From Candidatus Poseidoniaceae archaeon (GTDB taxonomy: Archaea > Thermoplasmatota > Poseidoniia > Poseidoniales > Poseidoniaceae): a stretch of DNA of 64,000 bases. The position numbers and the translations under genes are program-made. The stretch is from NCBI GenBank assembly GCA_949372655.1, contig CASIAI010000001.1, forward strand, positions 325,279 through 389,278. The letters are read 5' to 3'. Below the pieces are notes generated by a model. That model saw only the letters and a program-made list of their open reading frames with translations, was not told the DNA's origin and made no database searches. Shown one piece after another: positions 53,709 to 62,236 of this stretch. Each line of letters opens with the position of its first letter. Position 1 is the first letter of the stretch.

Positions 53709-53832
53709 AGCGCTACCAAGTTGCTTAATTATATCAAGCACCCAGTTTCAAACTCGATACCATGGTCTCTGCTTTGGAACTTTTTCTTATTAATAGGAAC
53801 GGTACCTCCCAGTGACAAGGAGATATGATATT

Positions 53833-53952
53833 ATGAGTAAATGCGGATGCGGAAGATCACCAACTGGAATGTGTATAGGATGGCACGGTCTTTCCAAAGA
53901 AGAATATGAAGCGAAATTGAAAGAACACCAAGAGAGCTCAAAAGAGGAATGA
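53833..53952 (+). CDS. Thirty-nine residue Cys-rich small protein (below ORF-track cutoff)
   Basis: MSKCGCGRSPTGMCIGWHGL, then SKEEYEAKLKEHQESSKEE. Four potential metal ligands in CGC...C...H suggest a tiny zinc-binding knuckle, a layout I associate with small bacterial proteins of similar sequence. AAGGAG 10 bases upstream of the ATG. Its TGA overlaps the ATG of the next gene (ATGA), indicating coupling. Confidence 0.65.
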   Translation: MSKCGCGRSPTGMCIGWHGLSKEEYEAKLKEHQESSKEE

Positions 53953-54203
53953 ATTTGGCAAGGAATTGGAATACAATTCTTCGTTGGGTTCATCTGACCT
54001 TTGGGATGATGATTTCTGTTTATTTCGCTCGAATTACTTTCACTGGAAACACTGACGCCTGGGATAATGATCCTTGGGTCACGATGTTTGTTGGACAAGC
54101 TGTGGTAGCGATTGTTTTCTGGACTGGAATCATCAAGTGGCAACTGCCTCGTATCAAGAAGTGGAATCGTAACCGAAAGAAATCCAAAGCAGCGACAAAT
54201 TGA
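53949..54203 (+). CDS. Small two-helix membrane protein coupled to the Cys-rich peptide
   Basis: 84 residues: WVHLTFGMMISVYFARITF and WVTMFVGQAVVAIVFWTGII are two predicted membrane helices, followed by a basic tail (QLPRIKKWNRNRKKSKAATN). Start ATG overlaps the previous stop by one base (ATGA). Function unknown; the pair forms a small operon ended by a hairpin. Confidence 0.65.
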   Translation: MNLARNWNTILRWVHLTFGMMISVYFARITFTGNTDAWDNDPWVTMFVGQAVVAIVFWTGIIKWQLPRIKKWNRNRKKSKAATN

Positions 54204-54214
54204 TTCGGATGAGT

Positions 54215-54243
54215 TGCAAGGGGTCATCCGAAACCCCTTTGCA
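54215..54243 (+). terminator. Stem-loop terminator with T-rich tail
   Basis: TGCAAGGGGT-catccgaa-ACCCCTTTGCA, a stem with one bulge, followed by TTTTATTTT, 12 bases after the 84-aa gene. Resembles an intrinsic terminator. Confidence 0.5.
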
Positions 54244-54355
54244 TTTTATTTTCTGATACAAAGGGGATTCAGTGGTTCGATACAGACGCTAGGCACTTAA
54301 AGGACTCACTGCTTACTTTAAATTGGGTATTACCTTTGCTAAAGTCAACTCTCGA

Positions 54356-55228
54356 TTATTCAGACTCAAGAAAACTTCTAAACTCTTTTTTGTTGAATAA
54401 AATTCCCGATAACAGAACCGAAGAACCTAGGCATCCAGCGAGAATGAAGAGGATTGCTCCTGATGTTCCTGGACTTGCAATTGCAACACGCAAGATTACA
54501 GTCGATAATATGAAACCAGTATTTCTTGCTAAATGGGAAAAATCTGTGATATACTGATATGATACCAGAAGTATTAGGATATCTGCCATAATGAGTACTG
54601 TGAAGAAGTCTAAGAAGAAAATCATGCGATTTGTACTTCCATCTCCCTGGAATAAAGAATATGACCAAGTCGACAGAGAGTAGATGGCAACCAGAATATA
54701 CACTCCAAGTAGTAAGATTGCAAGTTGTTTTTTCTGCGAGATAAAATTATCTAAATCTTCGTTTTCACTGGTATTCAAACTGATATCTCGTTGAGCATTA
54801 TTAAAGAAGAGAGCTGTGCAAAAAAGTACGACAAATGCAATACACTCTATCGCTAAGGTTGTGATACTATCATCAACCGATGAAGATACTGATGCATCGA
54901 TATCTGATAACCGCTTGAGAATATCTCGAACAACAAGTAAGGTAATAATTTCAAATTGCTTCCCGATTGAATTGGTAAAGGATTTTGGGATTGTACGAAT
55001 TAATTCATACACTTCATAGGCCAAGAAGATGGAAAAAGGCGTGTACAATGAGTCGAGATATGAATCAAATAATCCACTGGTCTTTTCACTCAAACCAATC
55101 CATTCTAGTTGATACAGAAGGCAAAGCAATAGGTGGACGAGAAAACCAAAAATTGCAGTTCGGATGCAAACAATACGCAGCTTTCCTTTTACATTTGAAC
55201 CCAGTAACCTGTCGTACAATGAATCCAC
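54356..55228 (-). CDS. Multi-pass membrane protein, unknown
   Basis: 290 residues from a GTG start (no ATG in a suitable place). About six hydrophobic helices (AIFGFLVHLLLCLLYQLEW, LAIECIAFVVLFCTALFF, LAILLLGVYILVAIYSL, FFLDFFTVLIMADILILLV, GFILSTVILRVAIASPG, AILFILAGCLGSSVLLSGI). A cytoplasmic loop holds ISLNTSENEDLDNFISQKKQ. Family not recognised; no partner genes nearby. Confidence 0.55.
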   Translation of the reverse strand: MDSLYDRLLGSNVKGKLRIVCIRTAIFGFLVHLLLCLLYQLEWIGLSEKTSGLFDSYLDSLYTPFSIFLAYEVYELIRTIPKSFTNSIGKQFEIITLLVVRDILKRLSDIDASVSSSVDDSITTLAIECIAFVVLFCTALFFNNAQRDISLNTSENEDLDNFISQKKQLAILLLGVYILVAIYSLSTWSYSLFQGDGSTNRMIFFLDFFTVLIMADILILLVSYQYITDFSHLARNTGFILSTVILRVAIASPGTSGAILFILAGCLGSSVLLSGILFNKKEFRSFLESE

Positions 55229-55462
55229 CTAATCCGCGTTTTTATTATTCATTCAAATAGTTGTGTTCAAAAAATACTCTCTTTAATTTAAACTGACAAA
55301 CCGTTTATTCAAAGAATTGGTACACCCACTGCATCCCTACAAGGGCATCCGATTGTACTCGTCTGTATTCGGAACAGTACTCACTAATTCAAAGAGTTTA
55401 GACTCATAAGGATTAGTTAAGAAAACCTACAGTTTGCTGTATTCAGTAAATATCAAGTATCA

Positions 55463-55663
55463 ATGAACCTTAGAACAGTCGTGAGTAGACTAGAGTTAAT
55501 CGGTTATTTCCTTTGGTTTTTGACATTGTTAATTTTGATACTCGGATATTACTATGGTTTGTTTTACTCTGAATTTATTTTTATCTTCCCTTTTATCGTA
55601 TTTGGAACGATGGTGTTCAATTATTTTGCAATCGCATATAGCGAAAAGCAAGAATCTCCCTAA
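55463..55663 (+). CDS. Small two-helix membrane protein
   Basis: 66 residues; LIGYFLWFLTLLILILGYYYGLF and FIFIFPFIVFGTMVFNYFAIA are clear membrane helices, with a charged start (MNLRTVVSRLE) and end (SEKQESP). No good ribosome-binding site, but the hydrophobicity pattern and clean ATG support a real gene. Function unknown. Confidence 0.45.
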   Translation: MNLRTVVSRLELIGYFLWFLTLLILILGYYYGLFYSEFIFIFPFIVFGTMVFNYFAIAYSEKQESP

Positions 55664-55720
55664 GCACTAATTAAATTTAGACTCACAAGAGTTCAAACCC
55701 CTAGGCCTTGAGGCCTTGTA

Positions 55721-57235
55721 ATGAGCGAAGTACCAGATGGTGTTGACCTATCCGGTTTTCAACGTAAACCACCTCGTCCTACTGCGACAATGACGCTCAC
55801 TAGAGACGGTCCAAACGGACCTGAAGTTTTACTTGGCCTGCGTAGTGAAACCATGGCTGCTTTCCCTGGTTACTGGGCGTTTACTGGAGGTGGTGTATCA
55901 CGGGTTGATGCTGCAGCCGTTGAATCTTTTTCAGTACTTGATGTTGAACATGGAAAGGCTATTGCCTGTATCTTAAGAGAGACTTGTGAAGAACTCGGTT
56001 TGGCCCCAAATGGTGACCATGTGATTTCTATAGATGAAAATGCTCGATTTGAAGTAATCAAAGATAAGGCCAACTGGTTACCAAATGCAGAGGATTGTAC
56101 AATTCCAGTTAATACGGATAATATTAAAATTCTCGGACACCGTATTACGCCGCCTTTTGGGCCGATTCAATTCGATAATGCCTTCATTCACTTTCATTGT
56201 GGTGATTGGCAGAGTGTGCCTGAAATAGACCTTGAACCACAGACAGAATTTGATGAAATAATGTGGGCAACTCCACAAGAAATACTCAATCGATGGTCCA
56301 AATATGAAATTAAAGTTGCTCCGCCAGTGATCTCAATACTGATGGAAATAATCCGAGTGCTTGAATTTTCTAATGGAGATATTGAACAAGCAGCAGAGAA
56401 TATTTCACGAAGAAAGCCAGGTCGACAATCAATACTATTTGCACATGGTGTAGAAGTAGTCCCTATTAGAACTCAAACCTTACCTCCTGCCGACCATACT
56501 AACTGTTATCTTGTTGGCGACCCTGATGGGGATTTCATAATAATTGACCCAGCAGTGCGTTTCCGCGAAGATATGGAAGACTTAGCCGATGCCGTAGAGC
56601 GCCATAAAGGCCAACCTATCGCTATTGCTTTCACTCATTCTCATGGTGACCACCTTGCTGATATGGACCTATTAGGTGAGGCTTTTGACCTACCGATTTG
56701 GGGTAGTGAATACACATCAAGAAGCGTTCATTGCGACAGAATTCTTTCCGAAGGGGATGTCTTGATACTCGGCCAACAAAGTTGGCAGATTCTAATCACT
56801 CCAGGTCATCATCCAGGACATACTTGTTTCCTAAGTGATGCTGGATTAATCGCTGGTGATATGGTGGCCGGTTTTGGTACTATTTTGATCCCTCCAGCCA
56901 CCGGTGACATGGATGTTTATCTTGAGCAGTTAGATAGACTAAGAGCACTTGAGCCACATTTAGTATTTCCAAGCCATGGTCCAGTAATCGCTTTACCTAC
57001 TAAGATTTTCACTCATTACATCACTCACCGTGAGGCGCGCCATAGTAAAGTTCTGGCCGCAGTAAACGATGGTTTGTCCTCAGTTGATGAAATCTCAGTC
57101 AAAGCCTACGACGATACACCGAATGCTCATCCCGGTTTAGCAAAAGACCAAACCCTGGCTCACCTATTATCTCATCAAAGACAAGGCCGACTTACTAGTG
57201 ATAAATCGGGCAACTGGCATGCAAGCATTGATTGA
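55721..57235 (+). CDS. NUDIX hydrolase fused to a metallo-beta-lactamase-fold hydrolase
   Basis: 504 residues. N-terminal NUDIX domain (about 20-200): TMTLTRDGPNGPEVLLGLRSE, GYWAFTGGGV, then a NUDIX box with an insertion before ILRETCEELGL. C-terminal MBL domain (about 235-450): THSHGDHLADMDL (HxHxDH), TPGHHPGHTCF, GDMVAGFG and FPSHGPVI, metal ligands of LACTB2/RNase Z-like hydrolases, then an HTH-like end. Each part alone is common (CoA or nucleotide pyrophosphatase; RNA or thioester hydrolase), but the fused order resembles proteins combining both activities on one metabolite. Substrate unknown. Confidence 0.82.
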   Translation: MSEVPDGVDLSGFQRKPPRPTATMTLTRDGPNGPEVLLGLRSETMAAFPGYWAFTGGGVSRVDAAAVESFSVLDVEHGKAIACILRETCEELGLAPNGDHVISIDENARFEVIKDKANWLPNAEDCTIPVNTDNIKILGHRITPPFGPIQFDNAFIHFHCGDWQSVPEIDLEPQTEFDEIMWATPQEILNRWSKYEIKVAPPVISILMEIIRVLEFSNGDIEQAAENISRRKPGRQSILFAHGVEVVPIRTQTLPPADHTNCYLVGDPDGDFIIIDPAVRFREDMEDLADAVERHKGQPIAIAFTHSHGDHLADMDLLGEAFDLPIWGSEYTSRSVHCDRILSEGDVLILGQQSWQILITPGHHPGHTCFLSDAGLIAGDMVAGFGTILIPPATGDMDVYLEQLDRLRALEPHLVFPSHGPVIALPTKIFTHYITHREARHSKVLAAVNDGLSSVDEISVKAYDDTPNAHPGLAKDQTLAHLLSHQRQGRLTSDKSGNWHASID

Positions 57236-57255
57236 CAGTACCTCTTAGCGCAGTC

Positions 57256-58275
57256 ATGCCTCGCAGACTTGTAATCACTAAAGCCGGTTCACCTTCGGTA
57301 TTAGACGTAATTGAAATGTCGATGCCAGAACCAAAAGAAGGAGAAGTATGTATCGAGGTCCACTATGCTGGGATTAATTTTGCTGATACTCTGATGCGCT
57401 TAGGACTCTACCAACCAAGACCCGCATTTCCTTTTACCCCTGGATATGAGGTTAGTGGAACCATTCATTCACTCGGAAAAGGTATCAAAGATTTGTCAGT
57501 TGGACAACGTGTTGTTGCTGCAATGCCTAATGGTGGACAATCTAGTCATGTTCTTGCAGCTAGTTCAAGAGTAATCCCTCTACCTGATGAAATGTCGTTA
57601 GAAAAAGCAGCAGCAATGCCAGTCACCTACCTTACTGCACATCATATGTTACATCATTTAGGAAATCTAAAATCAACTGATTCTGTATTGATTCATGGTG
57701 GCGCTGGTGGTGTGGGAACTGCTGCACTACAACTCTGTCAATGGGCAGGAGTTTCGAAAGTTTGGGCCACTGCATCAGGTCATAAGGCTGAAATAATTAA
57801 GAAATATAATGCAATACCAATCGATAGACACAATCAAGACTTTGTCGAAGTTATCAAACAAGCCACAAAAGGACGAGGAGTTGACCATATATTAGACCCA
57901 ATTAGTGGTGAAAACCTCAAACGAAGTCTGAAGGTTTTAGCAATGGGAGGCAAAGTCTACTCATTTGGCATGTCAGCAGCAGCACCGACATCAAAGCGCT
58001 CTTTACTCAAGGCATACTTCGCTTGGCGTAAAACTCCTAAACTAGACCCACTAAAGATGATGAGTCGAAATCAAGGTATTTTTGGGGTTCATATGGGAAC
58101 TTGGGATAATGAAGAAGTAATTGCTGAGCAATTGAAGCGCATAATGAATGGAGTTGAAACCGGGGTATTAGACCCCGTTATTGATTCTGTTTTTGCGGTT
58201 GAAGATGCGGCTAAGGCTCATCAGCATATTCATGATGCTAAAAATATCGGTAAAGTTCTATTGAAATTCAAGTGA
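57256..58275 (+). CDS. MDR-family NADPH:quinone oxidoreductase-like protein
   Basis: About 339 residues from ATG 57256 (MPRRLVITKAGSPSVLDV); the track's TTG at 57232 overlaps the previous stop. Medium-chain reductase: VHYAGINFADTLMRLGLYQPRPAFPFTPGYEVSGTI and nucleotide-binding LIHGGAGGVGTAALQLCQWAG. It lacks the Cys/His zinc ligands of alcohol dehydrogenases, as in quinone reductases and crotonyl-type reductases. Follows the NUDIX-MBL gene by 20 bases. Substrate unknown. Confidence 0.85.
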   Translation: MPRRLVITKAGSPSVLDVIEMSMPEPKEGEVCIEVHYAGINFADTLMRLGLYQPRPAFPFTPGYEVSGTIHSLGKGIKDLSVGQRVVAAMPNGGQSSHVLAASSRVIPLPDEMSLEKAAAMPVTYLTAHHMLHHLGNLKSTDSVLIHGGAGGVGTAALQLCQWAGVSKVWATASGHKAEIIKKYNAIPIDRHNQDFVEVIKQATKGRGVDHILDPISGENLKRSLKVLAMGGKVYSFGMSAAAPTSKRSLLKAYFAWRKTPKLDPLKMMSRNQGIFGVHMGTWDNEEVIAEQLKRIMNGVETGVLDPVIDSVFAVEDAAKAHQHIHDAKNIGKVLLKFK

Positions 58276-58320
58276 TATAATTCAAGAGGAGTCGGCTCTA
58301 CACTAACATGAGGGGATATA

Positions 58321-60498
58321 ATGAAAGCAGCAATGAGCGGTTTTGATTTGCGAGCAATCGCTGGCGAATTAGATAAGTTCAGTGGTGCTTATGTCAAAAA
58401 AGCGTATATGCCTCACTATGAGCAAATAGTTTTGAGAATTAATCCAAAAGAAATGGACCAATTCGACCTAGTCTTGGTGAGAGGTGAACGTATCTATACC
58501 TCAAATAGAGATAGACCGATGCCTATGACGCCTCCTCCATTCGCTATGATGTTACGCAAACATTTGAAGAATGCTAGAATGACTGGAGTGAGACAACTCG
58601 GATTTGACCGAGTTCTAGTGTTTGACTTCGATACAAAATTTGGTGAAAGGCACCTATATGTCGAAGTTTTTAGAGATGGTAACATAATTTTGGCTGATGA
58701 AGAAGGTATTATTATTCAACCACTAACCCATGCCTCTTATTCTGGAAGAACTCTGAAAAAAGGTGTTCAATATCAACCACCCCCTCAAGCACTTGACCCT
58801 TATGAAATGGACTTAGAAACTCTAAATGAGATGTTTCAAGATTCTGATAGAGATTTAGTATCTACTTTAGGAGGTAAAGCAAATCTTGGAGGAACTCATG
58901 CTAATGCGGTTTGTGAACTTGCAGGAATTAAGCCTAATATCGATACTAAAGATGCCTCGGCTGAAAAAATCTTAGAAGCTCTACAGTCATTACTAACGGA
59001 TTTATCCAACAGTAATGAAGGTCATATACTACTAAAAGCATCAGAAGATTTTGATAGCGATGCATTATTAGAGCATATTCCTACTTTGGAGAATAACTCG
59101 ATTCGAGATAGGTTTTTAGAAAAGCATGCAATAGAAGCAACTCCAACTCTATTACCTTCACACTCCAATATGGTGAAAATGGAATTTGAAAGTTTATGTC
59201 AAGCAGTTGATGCTTGGAAAGGAGCTCATGATGCTGGAGCATTGGCTAGAAGAGAAGCAGAAAAAATGGATATTGCTGCACCAGGAAGAGGGTACTCAAC
59301 AGATGTTGAAAGGTTACAGAGAAGAAAAGCCCAACAAGAAAAAGCACTTCAAGGATTTTCTGTGAAAATAGAAAAACAACAAAACCTTGGTCATCTGATT
59401 CAAAATAACTGGACGCATATCGAAAGTTTATTGAACCAAGTTTCTGAATCCATAAACAAAAATGGATGGAAAGTAACTCAAAAAGCCAGTAAAGAGATTC
59501 CATGGATCAAATCAATGAATGCTGCTGAAGGTAGTTTCATTACAGTTCTACCTGGTGAGGATGGTCAACCTTCAGGACCACAAGCGACCCTAAAGGTAGA
59601 TGAATCAGTTCATCAAAATGCACAGAGACATTTTGCGGCAGCCAGAAAGCAAAAATACAAGACTAAGGGTGCAGTAGAGGCTTTAGAAAATACCAATACC
59701 GAACTAAAGCGAGCAACAAAAAAAGAAAAGAAAGCCGAGGAGAGTGGTAAACTTGGAAAGGTCAAGCGGAGCAAGAGACTCTGGTTTGAAAATCATCGAT
59801 GGAGTATGACTGCTGGAGGGCATCTTCTAGTTGGAGGTAAAGATGCAAAAGGCAACGATACAATTGTCAAAAAGCACTTATCTGGTTCAGATATGTATCT
59901 GCATGCTGATATTCATGGAGCACCTAGTTGTAGCCTTAGGTCTACTCAAGGATTCATTGTCGATGAACATAGACCTGCAAATATCCCGGATCATATTCCT
60001 GCCTTCAAATTAGTAGATAAATTAGGTGATGAAAGAATTAACGAAGAAAGATTACTTGAAGCAGCAACATTAGCTCTATGTTGGAGTCGTGCTTGGGCTA
60101 GTGGAGGTGGGCATGGTACTGTATATTCAGTCAAGCCTGCGCAAGTATCGAAAACCGCACAATCTGGCGAATATGTTGGAAAGGGTGCTTTTATTGTAAG
60201 AGGTCAAAGACAATGGTTCAAAGATTTAGATGTCAAAATGGGAATAGGCTTAGTATCGATCAATGGAGTTCCACTATTGATGGGTGGAACTCCAGAAAGA
60301 ATCAAACAATTATGCCAAAGATATGCAGTATTATCACCAGGTCTAAGTAAAAAAGATAAACTTGCCAATAGAATTTATAAAAATACTGGTATAATGACCG
60401 ATGATATTCTATCTATACTGCCAGGTGCCTGTGAAATTATTGAAGATTATGGTATCTTTTCTCCAGTTAAAGAAAAGAAAATAGACGAAGAGGAATGA
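58321..60498 (+). CDS. NFACT family protein (RqcH/Rqc2/NEMF-like ribosome rescue factor)
   Basis: 725 residues. NFACT-N domain at residues 1-180 (MSGFDLRAIAGELDKFSGAYVKKAYMPHYEQIVLRI), a helical coiled-coil middle (ALARREAEKM...RRKAQQEKALQGFSVKIEKQQNL), and the NFACT-R domain from about 490 (LWFENHRWSMTAGGHLLVGGKDAKGNDTIVKKHL...MYLHADIHGAPSCSLRST). These proteins bind stalled 60S/50S subunits and can elongate C-terminal tails on the nascent chain. GAGGGG ribosome-binding site upstream of ATG. Stop lies back-to-back with that of the convergent helicase. Confidence 0.88.
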   Translation: MKAAMSGFDLRAIAGELDKFSGAYVKKAYMPHYEQIVLRINPKEMDQFDLVLVRGERIYTSNRDRPMPMTPPPFAMMLRKHLKNARMTGVRQLGFDRVLVFDFDTKFGERHLYVEVFRDGNIILADEEGIIIQPLTHASYSGRTLKKGVQYQPPPQALDPYEMDLETLNEMFQDSDRDLVSTLGGKANLGGTHANAVCELAGIKPNIDTKDASAEKILEALQSLLTDLSNSNEGHILLKASEDFDSDALLEHIPTLENNSIRDRFLEKHAIEATPTLLPSHSNMVKMEFESLCQAVDAWKGAHDAGALARREAEKMDIAAPGRGYSTDVERLQRRKAQQEKALQGFSVKIEKQQNLGHLIQNNWTHIESLLNQVSESINKNGWKVTQKASKEIPWIKSMNAAEGSFITVLPGEDGQPSGPQATLKVDESVHQNAQRHFAAARKQKYKTKGAVEALENTNTELKRATKKEKKAEESGKLGKVKRSKRLWFENHRWSMTAGGHLLVGGKDAKGNDTIVKKHLSGSDMYLHADIHGAPSCSLRSTQGFIVDEHRPANIPDHIPAFKLVDKLGDERINEERLLEAATLALCWSRAWASGGGHGTVYSVKPAQVSKTAQSGEYVGKGAFIVRGQRQWFKDLDVKMGIGLVSINGVPLLMGGTPERIKQLCQRYAVLSPGLSKKDKLANRIYKNTGIMTDDILSILPGACEIIEDYGIFSPVKEKKIDEEE

Positions 60499-62133
60499 TC
60501 AACTATTATTTCCGCGTTGGCCACGATTTCCTCTGCCACGGTTATTACCGCCACCTTCGGATCGACCACCTTGGTAACCTTGGCTAGATTTTTGACTCGG
60601 TTTGTAAGTTTGGCCTCTAGCCTGCCCACGGTAACCCTTGTTGCCACCGCCGTCATTAGAATTACTACCTTGTGAATCTCCTGAACGACCGCCACGACCT
60701 CCGCCGCCCCGCCACGACCTCCGCCGCCACGACCTCCGCCGCCACGACCTCCGCCGCCACGGCCTCCGCCGCCACCGCCACGGCCTCCGCCGCCACCGCC
60801 ACGGCCTCCGCCGCCACCGCCACGACCTCCGCCGCCACGCGCCACGACCTCCGCCGCCACGGCCTCCGCCGCCACCGCCACGGCCTCCGCCGCCACGATT
60901 ATTTCCATAAGAGCCTTGATTTCTCTGACCATAATGGCTTTGATTTCGATCGTTTCTATTCCTATCGCCATAACTTTGGCGTTTTCTTGGGGCTATGAAT
61001 TCGACTTCGAATTCAGGTAAATCAGTGAATTCAGGAGGTTTGAAGTCTACTTTAATACCAACTTCGCGCTGAACTCTGCCATAAGATTTCTTTTGTGGTT
61101 TTTGAACAAGGGAAATAACTACTCCGCTAGCTCCACCTCTGGCGGTTCTTCCACTACGATGTTTGTATGCTTTGGAATTCTCGGGAGGGTCGTAATGAAC
61201 TACACAGTTAACTCCTTCAACGTCAATACCTCTTGCAGCAACATCTGTTGCGACCAAAGCCATACATTCACCATGTTGGAATCGCTTCATTGCTCCGTCT
61301 CTCTGTCTTTGAGATAGACCACCGTGAAGAGTTTCAATCGCTAAGCCATCATATTCTAGGTCTTCACCAACTCTATCGACTCCTGCTCTGGTACGACAAA
61401 ATAAGATTGTACGGCCACACTTCCTAATGATTTCAGAAGAAATAGCAGATTTCTTGGAGTTTGGCATCAACCAAAAGTGATGTTCCATACTCTCGATACT
61501 AACTTCTTCTGGGCCTACTTGAATAGTGACTGGGTCAGTCTGATAATCACGTACTAATTCTGCAACTTCATCATCTAAAGTTGCACTGAAAAGAATTGTT
61601 TGACGGTCTTTCTTACATTCATCTAATATTTGGCATACTGGTTCCATAAAACCCATATCCGCCATTCTATCTGCTTCATCTAAAACTACGATTCCTGTAT
61701 CCTCTAAAGTTAGAGAACCGCGGTCAAGTAAATCGATAAGACGTCCTGGACAAGCAACTAAAATATCAACTCCTCTTTCTAAAGCACGGAATTGTTTGGT
61801 GTATGATACTCCACCATATACTGCATGAACATAAAGTTCCATTTCCCAAGCCAATGGTTCGAGAACTTTGTAAATCTGTTCTGCTAATTCTCGAGTTGGG
61901 GTTAGAATAAGAGAGGTCGGACGGCCTGGGGCTGCTTGCGGAGTTCTTTCAAGAAGAGGTAGCCCAAAAGCAAGAGTTTTTCCAGAGCCAGTAGGCGCTC
62001 TACAACACACATCGTTTCCAAGCATTCCATCTGGAATTGACTCGGTTTGTACCTCGAAAGGTTCCTCAATACCTTGCTGACGCAAAGCATTGACTATTCT
62101 TTCGCCAATACCCAAATCTGAAAATGAAACCAT
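60499..62133 (-). CDS. DEAD-box RNA helicase with RGG tail (tail locally frameshifted)
   Basis: 544 residues. Helicase core, residues 1-380: Q-motif (RQQGIEEPFEVQTESIP), APTGSGKTLA, TPTRELAEQ, PGRLIDLL, VLDEADRM, SATLDD, HGGLSQRQRD, ATDVAARGIDVEG and HRSGRTARGG. The tail is glycine-arginine repeats but reads WRRRSWRWRRRPWRWRRRPW in its middle. An extra 7 bases near 60834-60846 shift the frame and an extra 5 near 60704-60713 shift it back, so the stretch of about 44 residues is read in the wrong frame of the GGRGGG repeat. The ORF stays open because the repeat has no stops in this frame. Confidence 0.85.
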   Translation of the reverse strand: MVSFSDLGIGERIVNALRQQGIEEPFEVQTESIPDGMLGNDVCCRAPTGSGKTLAFGLPLLERTPQAAPGRPTSLILTPTRELAEQIYKVLEPLAWEMELYVHAVYGGVSYTKQFRALERGVDILVACPGRLIDLLDRGSLTLEDTGIVVLDEADRMADMGFMEPVCQILDECKKDRQTILFSATLDDEVAELVRDYQTDPVTIQVGPEEVSIESMEHHFWLMPNSKKSAISSEIIRKCGRTILFCRTRAGVDRVGEDLEYDGLAIETLHGGLSQRQRDGAMKRFQHGECMALVATDVAARGIDVEGVNCVVHYDPPENSKAYKHRSGRTARGGASGVVISLVQKPQKKSYGRVQREVGIKVDFKPPEFTDLPEFEVEFIAPRKRQSYGDRNRNDRNQSHYGQRNQGSYGNNRGGGGRGGGGGGRGGGGRGAWRRRSWRWRRRPWRWRRRPWRWRRRPWRRRSWRRRSWRRRSWRGGGGRGGRSGDSQGSNSNDGGGNKGYRGQARGQTYKPSQKSSQGYQGGRSEGGGNNRGRGNRGQRGNNS

Positions 62134-62236
62134 ACCCTCACCATTTGTGGCCGCCTTCCAACCCTATTTGATACCCACAGTAGTAATAGTGCCTAAATCA
62201 GTAAATTATTGTAAATTATGTGCGGTTCGAACGATA

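Noticed and set aside
53790-54227. 145-aa minus-strand ORF
   Set aside because: Shadow of the two plus-strand small genes, no ribosome-binding site and no protein-like pattern.
60447-60971. 174-aa minus ORF with a long RGGGG run
   Set aside because: It is the correct-frame version of the middle of the helicase tail, not a separate gene; its ends are low-complexity artefacts.
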